NCBI RefSeq assembly: GCF_040459645.1
Contig: NZ_JARVHQ010000002.1
Location: forward strand, 1-64,000
DNA length: 64,000 nucleotides
DNA from: Bacillus cereus group sp. RP43
Lineage (GTDB): Bacteria; Bacillota; Bacilli; Bacillales; Bacillaceae_G
Direction of reading: 5' to 3'
The position numbers and the translations under genes were made by a program. Under the pieces are notes generated by a model. It did no database searches. It was not told where the DNA came from and saw only the letters and a list, made by a program, of their open reading frames with translations. This document shows, piece after piece, positions 18,262 to 28,400 of the stretch (position 1 is the stretch's first letter; the number at the start of each line of letters is the position of its first letter).

Positions 18262-19284
18262 ATGGTTAAATCACTAAAAATGGATCGAATAAGAAGAAAG
18301 TCTGTTCAAGTGAACCAAGAGTTAACTAAAACAAGGTTACTAGAGGAAGGCAAAAACCTTCCCCTAGTAATTGAACCCAATATGGATGGGGTTAATATCT
18401 GTGAGTGGGCCAAAGGGAACCGAGAGGAATTAAATGCTTTACTTTCTAAACATGGCGGTATCTTATTCCGAGGTTTTAAAGTGGAAGATACAAAAGACTT
18501 TCACTCATTTATACGCCAGGTATCTGGCGAGTTATTGGAATATAAAGATCATGCTACTCCAAGGAGTGCGGTGCAAAATCAGATTTATACCTCGACCGAC
18601 TTTGCAGCAGATCAATGGATTGAATTGCATAATGAAATGGCCTACGGTCAAGAATGGCCTATGAAAATATTTTTTTACTGTGATATACCTGCTTTTTCTG
18701 GCGGTGAGACACCGATTGCAGATAGTCGCCGCATCTATGAAAGAATGGATCCAACAATCAGGGAGAAGTTTACTGAGAAAGGGGTCATGTATGTAAGAAA
18801 TTTAGGGCTTTCTCTAGGGATGAAATGGCAAGATGTTTTTCAAACAAATGATAAAGGTCTGGTAGAAGAAATTTGTCAAAAGAATGGGATGAACTATATA
18901 TGGAAGTCAGATGAGCATCTAAGAATTGAGCAAGTCCGTCCTGCTGTTTCATTACATCCTATTACAGGAGAAAACATTTGGTTTAACCAGATTACAGCTT
19001 TTCATATTACGACTTTGGCAAGAGAAATCAGAGAGGAAATACTTCATCAATATGATGAGCAAGACGTTCCTAAAAATTCTTATTATGGGGATGGGACCTC
19101 CATTGAACCAGAGGTATTGGATCAAATTAGAAAAGTATATGAGGAAGAAATGGTTACATTCCCTTGGGAAAAGGGAGATATCCTCATGCTTGATAACATG
19201 ATGACGGCTCATGCGAGAACCCCATACGAAGGAGAACGAAAAATACTAGTCGGCATGACAGAGTCAAATAGCTGGAAAATATAA
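18262..19284 (+). CDS. TauD/SyrP-like Fe(II)/2-oxoglutarate hydroxylase
   Basis: 340 residues, TauD/TfdA fold. The iron ligands appear as H-x-E in LHNEMAY (about residue 120) and the distal His in AHARTPYEGERK near the C-terminus, where the Arg would hold 2-oxoglutarate. The H-x-E variant is shared with SyrP, VioC and clavaminate synthase, enzymes that hydroxylate amino acids free or on a carrier protein. It sits exactly between the NRPS carrying an orphan C domain and NRPS 3, whose N-terminal C-like domain lacks catalytic His. That pattern points to beta-hydroxylation of the NRPS 3 residue while bound to its T domain (inference). SD AAGGAGGATAT. Confidence 0.87.
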   Translation: MVKSLKMDRIRRKSVQVNQELTKTRLLEEGKNLPLVIEPNMDGVNICEWAKGNREELNALLSKHGGILFRGFKVEDTKDFHSFIRQVSGELLEYKDHATPRSAVQNQIYTSTDFAADQWIELHNEMAYGQEWPMKIFFYCDIPAFSGGETPIADSRRIYERMDPTIREKFTEKGVMYVRNLGLSLGMKWQDVFQTNDKGLVEEICQKNGMNYIWKSDEHLRIEQVRPAVSLHPITGENIWFNQITAFHITTLAREIREEILHQYDEQDVPKNSYYGDGTSIEPEVLDQIRKVYEEEMVTFPWEKGDILMLDNMMTAHARTPYEGERKILVGMTESNSWKI

Positions 19285-19301
19285 TTTTGGGGGAGTTGTT
19301 T

Positions 19302-22300
19302 GTGAAAACGGTAGAAGGATTTTCTTTATCTAGCCATCAGAAAAGAATTTGGGAATTACAAGATGTCTATAATATCCCGTTTTATAATCATTTAACTTTG
19401 AAAATACAAGGGAAACTGTCAATCCCAGATTTAACGGACTGTTTTATTAATACTATCAATCAATATGAAATTTTACGCTCTAGACTTCAAAAAGTGGAAG
19501 GAATGGAATACCCGATTCAGGTTATTCTCGAAAAAGCTTACTTTAGTTTTTCATACAACTCAAACCTTCAGGATGAGGAAGAGCTACAAGTTGAAGCTTT
19601 GGATATTGTACGTCAAAAGCTCCAAGCCGAAAATGGTGGAACAGTTCATATTAATATAAGTAAAATCAGTGAATACGAACATGAACTAAATATATATGGC
19701 CTTAGTCTCAATACGGATTTTATCTCTCTTCAGTTAATTGTTAATCATGCTTTTAAATTATATACCACTAATCAATCGGTAGCAGAAGAGGAAATTATTC
19801 AATATGTGGACTTTAGTCAGTGGCAGAATGAGCTTTTGGAAAATGATCGTATTTCCTATAAAACTCAGATAGTGAGAAAAGCCCTTCCTTTTGAAAGGCT
19901 AAAGGAATCTTCAACAGAAAGTAATAGACAATCTATTCGAAATTTATTACCTGAAGAGCTGTCGATGAAGATAAGAGAGCTAGCGCAATTATATAATCTT
20001 GATGTCCCTACATTCTTTTTTGCAAGTTGGAAGGCCTTCCTATCAAAAGTGGCTTGTCACAATCTTCCGGTAGGTCTAGTAGTAGATGGAAGAAACTATG
20101 AAGAATTAAAATTAAGTATAGGTCAATTTGAGAAAGTCATTCCAATTGAAGTTTATGATGCTCAACAAACTTTTATACAATACAATAAGCAAGTCCAAGA
20201 GCATCTAACAAAATCTATGGAGAAAGTGGAGTATGTTGACATCTCAACTCTTTTTTCAGGGAGTGAGGATTATATTCCATACCAATTTCGATATCTGGAT
20301 AACCAAGTAATAGCTCAGCAGGGAGATATTACTCTGACAATGAAGGACTTCAGATCGGAAAATGAAAAGTATAAGCTCTTACTATCGGTACTGTGCACAA
20401 ATGGAAATTTCGAACTATTCCTTCAATTTGATGGCTCCATGTATCTAATGGACGATGTAGAAAGGTTATTTAGTCAGTTTCTATTTTTCTTGAATCAATG
20501 TATAAAAAAACCACATAAAGAATTAATGCATCTTTCTTTTCTTACTAAACAAGAGGAAGAAAGATTAATAGTCAAATTGAACACTGACCGTTACAGCCAA
20601 CTAGAGTCTCTGCAAAAAAATAATATCCTTGATTATATTGAGGAACAAGCTGAATTAAACGGAGACCTTTTAGCTATCGTTTCGGAAGACAAGTCTATTA
20701 CTTATCGGGAATTACAGTCAAAGACTAACCAGCTCACTCGCTATTTAAAGCGTTTTTTGGAACCAGAAGACCGTGTTGTCTTGTGTATGCCAAGATCAGC
20801 AGAAGCTATCATTTCTATGCTTGCTGTTCTAAAATCAGGAGCTAGTTTTGTTCCGGTTGATAGTAAGTGGCCTATAAATAGGATTCGTTACGCTATTGAA
20901 GATAGTGCAGCTAAGATGGTTCTTACTAATAAGCAAAGTATATTGGATGAACTAAAGCAGATTCCAGTCCAGCAAGTTAATCTGAGTAAAGAATGGAAAG
21001 TAATCGAGAAGGAAAATGAAAGTTGCCTGCCTTCCGTTTCTCTTTTACCTCAACAATTAGCTTATGTTCTTTATACTTCGGGTTCGACCGGTTTGCCAAA
21101 GGGTGTCTGCATCCAACACAACAGCTTACTGAACTACCTCCTATGGTTTGATCAGCAATTTTTAGATAAAGAAATAGAATTGCCTTTCATGGCAGAATTA
21201 GGGTTTGATGCGTTCTTAAAACAGGTATTTTACCCTTTGATGAAAGGAAAACGAGTTACTTTATTTTCAGAGGATGAGGTATTGCAGCCACTGACTTTTC
21301 TAAATAGATTTTTAAAACATCAATTAAATGCTATAAATTGTGTTCCTTCACTTTGGGCAGCATTTATCGAAGAAATCCGAAAAGATGACCGAGTAATAGA
21401 AAGTGTGAAAGCACAATTAAGGCTATTGTTAATTGGTGGAGAGAAGATTAGTAACGAGCTTCTTCAAATGACGTGGAATATTTTCCCGGATTTAGAGGTA
21501 GTAAATCTGTATGGACCAACGGAAACGACTTCTAATGCAACATATGCGTATATCAAAAATGAATTGTTTATCCCTATCGGTATTCCTGTCCGTGAGACTC
21601 AAACCTATGTATTTGATGAAGAAATGCATACAGTAGCTATTGGTCAAATTGGAGAGCTGTATATCGGTGGAATTGGTGTAGCGCGCGGATACTTTGGTAA
21701 TTCAGGGATGACAGCGGAGAGGTTTATTCCTAATCCATTTGAATCTGGAGAACGACTTTATAAAACAGGTGACCTTGTACGTCTTATGGCGAACGGCGAA
21801 CTTGAGTTTATAGGACGCAAAGATGAACAGATAAAAATGAATGGAAAGAGGGTTGACCTCAACGAAATTGAGACAGTTATTCGGAAGCATCCGTCTATAA
21901 AAGATACTGTAATTATACCTATGGATGATCAAGGACTTTCCTTATTAGCCTTTTGTGTAGGGGAGATAGTAGAAGAAGACATTAGGGAGTTTACGAAAAA
22001 ATGGCTTCCGCAATATATGATTCCTACAAAATTCATTCGGTTGAATGAGATTCCCCTAAATAGTAATAGAAAAATTAATCGAGCATCTTTAATTCAGTTT
22101 TATGAAAAGTTAGAGGTAGAAAAGTATGTGGCTCCTCGTAATGAATTTGAAGAAGTCATTGTAGGAATCTGGAAAGAAGTATTAAAGAAGAAACAGGTAT
22201 CAGTAGCGGATAGCTTTTTTGAACTTGGGGGGCACTCTTTAAATGCCACTCAAATAATCTCAAGAATCCGAAAAATTTATGAACTGGAGATACCGGTAAG

Positions 22301-22442
22301 TTTACTTTTCGAAGCAGAGACAACTGAAAAGCTATGTCAAGGAATAAATAGGTTGTATCCGCAAGAGAGTGATTATATAGATCTAGTTTCTAAGGCTTAT
22401 TTGGAGGCAGAAAAATTAGCGATGGAAGAAGTAAGTTTTTGA
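19302..22442 (+). CDS. NRPS 3: degenerate C-like (interface?) domain, A, T
   Basis: 1046 residues from the GTG at 19302, chosen because GGGGGAG sits 7 bases upstream; an in-frame TTG at 19287 overlaps that SD. Residues about 5-430 resemble a condensation domain (SSHQKRIW; DFSQWQNELL), but the HHxxxDG site reads roughly LSLNTDF, with no His. It therefore cannot condense, and the reaction is presumably done by the terminal C domain of NRPS 2. A domain: YTSGSTGLPKG (about 590), NLYGPTETT, TGDLVRL. T domain: FFELGGHSL. Pocket residues by eye D-A-K-C-L-G-L-S-N, not recognised. His-less C-like domains next to TauD hydroxylases are known as interface domains that recruit the hydroxylase in siderophore NRPSs; this one may do the same. 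Confidence 0.88.
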   Translation: MKTVEGFSLSSHQKRIWELQDVYNIPFYNHLTLKIQGKLSIPDLTDCFINTINQYEILRSRLQKVEGMEYPIQVILEKAYFSFSYNSNLQDEEELQVEALDIVRQKLQAENGGTVHINISKISEYEHELNIYGLSLNTDFISLQLIVNHAFKLYTTNQSVAEEEIIQYVDFSQWQNELLENDRISYKTQIVRKALPFERLKESSTESNRQSIRNLLPEELSMKIRELAQLYNLDVPTFFFASWKAFLSKVACHNLPVGLVVDGRNYEELKLSIGQFEKVIPIEVYDAQQTFIQYNKQVQEHLTKSMEKVEYVDISTLFSGSEDYIPYQFRYLDNQVIAQQGDITLTMKDFRSENEKYKLLLSVLCTNGNFELFLQFDGSMYLMDDVERLFSQFLFFLNQCIKKPHKELMHLSFLTKQEEERLIVKLNTDRYSQLESLQKNNILDYIEEQAELNGDLLAIVSEDKSITYRELQSKTNQLTRYLKRFLEPEDRVVLCMPRSAEAIISMLAVLKSGASFVPVDSKWPINRIRYAIEDSAAKMVLTNKQSILDELKQIPVQQVNLSKEWKVIEKENESCLPSVSLLPQQLAYVLYTSGSTGLPKGVCIQHNSLLNYLLWFDQQFLDKEIELPFMAELGFDAFLKQVFYPLMKGKRVTLFSEDEVLQPLTFLNRFLKHQLNAINCVPSLWAAFIEEIRKDDRVIESVKAQLRLLLIGGEKISNELLQMTWNIFPDLEVVNLYGPTETTSNATYAYIKNELFIPIGIPVRETQTYVFDEEMHTVAIGQIGELYIGGIGVARGYFGNSGMTAERFIPNPFESGERLYKTGDLVRLMANGELEFIGRKDEQIKMNGKRVDLNEIETVIRKHPSIKDTVIIPMDDQGLSLLAFCVGEIVEEDIREFTKKWLPQYMIPTKFIRLNEIPLNSNRKINRASLIQFYEKLEVEKYVAPRNEFEEVIVGIWKEVLKKKQVSVADSFFELGGHSLNATQIISRIRKIYELEIPVSLLFEAETTEKLCQGINRLYPQESDYIDLVSKAYLEAEKLAMEEVSF

Positions 22443-22456
22443 AAGGGGGTTGAAAT

Positions 22457-25400
22457 GTGAGTTTGGATAAAAAGTTAGAGATATTAGAGAGATTAAAAAA
22501 AGAAATGGGATTAAAGGCGACTAATAGTATTCCTAAACGAACAAATCAGCAAGAGTACCCACTCTCTTATGCACAAGAAAGAATGTGGTTTGCAAGTGAA
22601 CTTAACCCAACGAGTGCAGCCTATAATATTCCATTGGCTATTAGAATAGTGGGAAATGTTGATTTAGAAAAACTAAGCCATGCTTTCAACTCTGTCCTTG
22701 AAAAGCACGAGGTACTAAGAGCTCAATTTATGAATGAAAGTGGGGTACCAATTCAGCGTATCTTCCCTTTTCAGTCGGTAAATATGAATGTCGTGTCTAT
22801 GGTGGATAAGTCAGTAGCAGATCGAGAAATAATTGTGAAAGAACTAGTAAATAAAACAGCATCTACTCCTATCAATCTACAATCAGAGCAGTTATTTAAT
22901 ATAACTGTGTTCAAATTGTCTGAGGAAGAACATATTCTGTTGATCGTAATGCATCACATTATTTTTGACGGTTGGTCAACTGGATTGTTGATGAAGGAAC
23001 TATCTGAAGTGTATCGCACTGGAAAAACTACGGAGGATGATCTCGTTATTCAATATGCAGATTATTCTGCGTGGCAAAAAGAGAAGATGGAAAACGGAGG
23101 TTATCAGAGACAGGTGGAGTATTGGAAGAATAAAATTGGTTCTAACCCACCAGATCTCAATCTTCCCTTAGATTATTCAAGGCCTAAAAACCAGATGTTT
23201 GAGGGAGATATCTACCGATTTGAATTACCTGGTATTTTGGTAGACGCTGTTAAACAAATGAGTAGGGAGAAAAGAGTATCACCATTTGTCATCCTTTTGT
23301 CAGCTTATTACATATTTCTATATAAATACACAGGTCAAAAGGAACTTATTTTAGGTGTACCTGTTTCAAATCGTCAGCATGTTGAAATTGAACCCTTAAT
23401 AGGATGTATAGCTAATACGATTCCACTCAAAGTGATTATCGGGTCTCAAAAAACAGTAGCTGAATTAATTCAGCAAGTGAATAAAGCAACGCTTGAAGCT
23501 CAGGATAATCAAGAACTGCCTTTTGACAAGCTAGTGGACGAATTAAAAATTAATCGTACGTTATCACTCAGTCCAGTTTTTCAATCGATGTTTGTCTATC
23601 AGCAGAATCAACAGTCCATTTTAGAACTTGATGACTGTGTATTTATCCCATACGATGTGGAAACTAAAACGAGTAAATTTGATTTATCAGTTTCTATTAT
23701 GGAAACAGACGAACGAATTGAGGGGTTTTTTGAATACAGCGAGCTATTTGAGCAGACAACGATAGAAAGAATGGTACGTAATTATATTTACATTCTAGAA
23801 GAATTAATTTATAAACCGAATGAGTTAGTATCGAAAATAAAAGGAATGATACCAGAAGAGGAGCAGAAAATTATCAGTTCTTCGGAGCCTATGAGCTTTG
23901 AAAAAGCAGAATCCATCCATCAACGTTTTGAACAGCAGGTACGTCAATTTCCTGACGCTGTCGCCCTGGTAAGTGAAGGAACGCAGATTACTTACAGTGA
24001 ATTGGATAAAAGGGCTAATCAGTTAGCTCGATACTTGAGGGGAAATGGAGTGGAAACAGAAACTAAAGTAGCTGTTAAGATGGATCGTTCCAGTCATTTT
24101 ATCATTAGTATTTTAGCGGTTCTAAAAGCGGGAGGCACATATGTCCCATTGGATCCTGAACAACCGCGTAGCAGAATAGCTTATATAATAGAAGATTCTA
24201 GTTGTGAAGTGTTGTTGACCCAAGAAAAATATATAGATGCCCTTTATCCAGGATTAAAATGTACCATTATACAATATGAAGAAAATCAATGGGCGCAGGA
24301 GAAAGATGAGGCACTAAATGTTCCAGTTTATCCCGACCAGGTAGCTTACATTATTTATACTTCTGGTTCAACGGGAAAACCAAAAGGCGTCTTGAATACC
24401 CATCATAACGTTAGACGTTTATTTGAGAGTTCCGAAAAGCATTTTCAATTTACAGAAAAGGATGCTTGGACATTATTTCACTCCACGGCATTTGATTTTA
24501 CTGTATGGGAGATATGGGGTGCCCTTTTATACGGCGGTAAGTTGTTTATTATTCCTGCTGAAATGAGACGTAAACCGGAGTTGTTTTGCCGCTTTTTACA
24601 TGATGAAGGAATTACAGTGTTAAACCAGACACCGTCTGCTTTTAAAGAATTGTTGAATTCCATGGATCAACACAAGTATTCACTTAAGCTGAGATACATT
24701 ATTTTTGGTGGAGAGGCCTTGCATTTTCAAGATCTTTCGAGGTGGTTTGAGAAGTATGGAGACCAAACCAAGCTTATTAACATGTATGGTATTACCGAAA
24801 CAACTGTTCATGTTACTTGGCGGGAGGTAAAAAAGGAAGAAATAAAAACAGCTGCCCGAAGTTTGATTGGGAAACCGCTTCAGGATTTGAACATTTATAT
24901 ATTAGATGAGGACTTAAACCCAGTACCTATCGGAGTTCCAGGAGAGATTTATGTAGGTGGAGAGGGACTTGCACGTGGCTATAACGAGCGATACGCCCTT
25001 ACAGCAGAGCGATTTATTCCGAATCCTTTCTCGGTAAATGGAAATAGGCTGTATAAAACAGGAGATGTCGGAAAATACATTTCTGATGGGGATATCGAGT
25101 ATGTCGGAAGAATGGACGATCAAGTGAAGATTAAAGGACATCGGATTGAACTGGGGGAAGTAAAAAGTTTTATTGCACAGTACCCAACAGTCAAAGACTG
25201 TACGGTTCTAGTCAGAACAAACGAGAAAAAGGAAAATGAATTGGCTGTATTTGTTGTATTCAGTGAAGAAGACGAGTTGAAAAAGCTAAGAAAAAGCCTT
25301 CTTTCTAATTTGCCGAAGTACATGTATCCATCACATTTTATAGCGGTTGAAGCTATTCCCGTGACGTCGAACGGTAAAGTAGATAAATCTTTATTGCTGA

Positions 25401-28400
25401 AGCTTTGTGAAAATACTAGAGTAGGAGAAAAGCGAGAGCCTGAGACGCAAATTGAAAAAGATTTAACAGCAATATGGAAGACAGTACTAAACAATCAGGA
25501 AATTTATCTTAATGATAATTTTTTCTCGCTTGGAGGGGACAGTATCCGCAGCTTAAAAATAATTTCTGAAGCTGAGGAAAAAGGATATTTCTTTACTCTT
25601 GAGGAGTTATTTCAACATCAAACGATAGAAGATCTTGTACAGCTTCTTGAGCAAAAAGTTTTGCCGACTGAACGTGAGGGCACGTTAAGTCCGTTTGCTT
25701 TAGTGCCAGAGGAAGACCGCATTTGGATTAAAGAAGGAGTAGAAGATGCTTATCCTTTAACAAAGGCACAGGAGGGTATGTTCTACCATATGGAACAGTA
25801 TCCGGAGGAGCCACTCTATCACAATATTGATAGTGTGCTGCTAAAAGGGAAGTTCGATTATGGATTGTTTAGAAACGCTGTTGAGAAAGTGGTAGCTCGT
25901 AATGTGATGCTACGTACCTCGTTTGATTTAAAGAATTTTAGAGTGCCAATGCAATTAGTTCATCAGACAGCAAACCTGTTTGTTGGCTATTCGGATATAA
26001 GGCATTTAGAGCATAATAAGCAAGAAGAGATTATTGATCAGTACATTCAACAAGAGAAAAAGAATACATTTGATTTAAAAAGTCCAAGTTTACTGAGATT
26101 TTTTGTGCATCAGAGGAGCGATGAAACGTTCCAATTTAGTTTAACAGAATGTCACCTCATTTTTGATGGATGGAGTTTGACCTCTACCCTTGCAGAGATT
26201 TTTGATGTGTATTTCCAATTACTTGAAGGGAAGTATAAAAAATCTGAAAAGGTATTATCAGTTGACTTTAGGGATTTTGTAAAACTAGAACAAGAGGCCA
26301 TTCAAAGTGAGGAACATATAGCTTTTTGGAAAAGCTTTTTATTAGATTGCCAAGCTTTACAGCTTCCAATCTATGAATCTAAAAAAGCGTTGGATCAAGC
26401 ATTTAGGGTCCGTAGAAGAATTGTAGAACTCTCGAATGAAACATCGAGGCAGCTAAAACAAATATCGGCCTCTTACCAAGTTCCGGTTAAAAGTATCTTG
26501 CTTGCTGCTCATATAAAAGCTCTTCAGGCGATAACTGGTCAATCGGATGTGGTTACGGGTATGGTTTCAAATGGAAGAATGGAGACAAAAGATGGTGAGA
26601 AAGTCAAAGGTTTGTTTATTAATACATTGCCTTTCAGGCAGAGTGTGAGTCCTGGAGAATGGATAGAATTTATTAATAAAACATTTGAAATAGAACAGGA
26701 TATTCTTCCGTATCGGAGACTACCTTTACCGGAAATTCAACGACACGTAAATCAGTCGACATTATTTGAAACAGCCTTTAATTATGTGTATTTCCATTCC
26801 ATGGAACCTTTGCTTACATCTAATAAAATAGAATTTTTAGGTTTCAATCGGAATTCTGCAAATGATACACACTTTAAGTTAATGGCGACGTTCTCAAATC
26901 ATCCGCCGGATTACGAAATTAGATTGACGCTGTCTTATGATGAGGGAACATTTACAGAAGAACAAATGGATATCATCGTGGATATTTATCATAATATTTT
27001 GAAATCAGTAACTGATAATCCATTGGCTAGTCATGATGATCAGTCTTATTTACCGGAACAGGTTTACACGCAATTGGTTCATAAATGGAATAATCATCGT
27101 GAATCCTTCTTAGATGAGTCCTTGTTGCTACATGAACTAATTGAAAAAGAAGCAGAGAAATCTCCAAATTCAATCGCTCTCATTGAGGGATCAAACAAAA
27201 TAACGTATGAATCCTTGAATAAGGAAGCAGAAAAAGTAGCAAGTTTCCTTAGGAGAGAAAGAATAAATGGTGATTTTGTCGGTATCTATATGGACCGTTC
27301 AGCTGAAATGATAATTGGATTACTTGGAATTCTTAAAGCAGGGTGTGCTTATGTACCTCTAGATACTTCTTACCCTTCAGAAAGAATTCAATTTATGATC
27401 AGAGACTCAAAAGTGGAATGCATTTTAACCTCTAAAGAGCAATATTATGACCTTGATGACCTTTGTGAAAATCGTTATGTAGTAAAGGAGATTTTAGATA
27501 CTGGCTCAGTAGAAATTGATAGAATTCGAGAAAAATCTGCAGACCAGCTTGCTTATATGATCTATACATCAGGGTCCACCGGCAGGCCGAAAGGCGTGAT
27601 GGTTCCACATAAAGGAGTAGTAAATCGTATTCTTTGGATGAAAAATTACTATGGAAAAATTAAGAATGAGCACGGTTTGCATAAAACACCGCTAAGTTTT
27701 GATTATTCCGTGTTTGAAATTTTTAGTGCTTTGTGTACAGGTGCTTCACTGGTGATTGCGAAGCCGGAAGGACATAAAGATAGCTACTATCTTGCCGACC
27801 TTATCAAGCAACATGATATCACGACTCTTTATTTTGTACCAACTATGCTTCAGGAGTTCTTAAATGTATCCGGTGTGGATTCGTGCACATCGATTCAGAG
27901 AGTGATGTGCAGTGGTGAACCTCTTACATCTCAAATTAAGGAGAAGTTTTTCGCTCTTTTTAGTGGAGAGCTTTATAACCAGTATGGTCCAACGGAAGCA
28001 TCAGTTGAGGTCACTTCTTATAGGTGTGAAAGCCGGGAATCCAATGTTCGAATTGGAAGGCCTATGGCGAACACAGAAATTTATATTTTAAATGAGGACC
28101 TCCAGCCTGCTGGAATTGAGGTAGTGGGAGAACTCTATATTGGGGGAACAGGACTAGCAACAGCATACCATGGAAATGCGAGTTTAACCGCCAAGCACTT
28201 CATCCCAAATCCTTTTTCTAAAGTAGAAGGGGCCCGTTTATATAAAACAGGAGACTTGGCAAAATTTAACTCAGAAGGTGAAATTCAATACATTGGTAGA
28301 AAAGACAGTCAAATTAAAATGAGAGGCATCCGGGTTGAATTAAGAGAAATTGAGTCTGCTATTCGGGAGAATCCTCAGCTTAAAGATGGGATTGTTATCT

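Noticed and set aside
23880..25370. Threonine-related T-box or riboswitch control
   Set aside because: No T-box, specifier loop or riboswitch-like conserved core was found upstream of any synthetase gene. The threonine signal is only the protein code.
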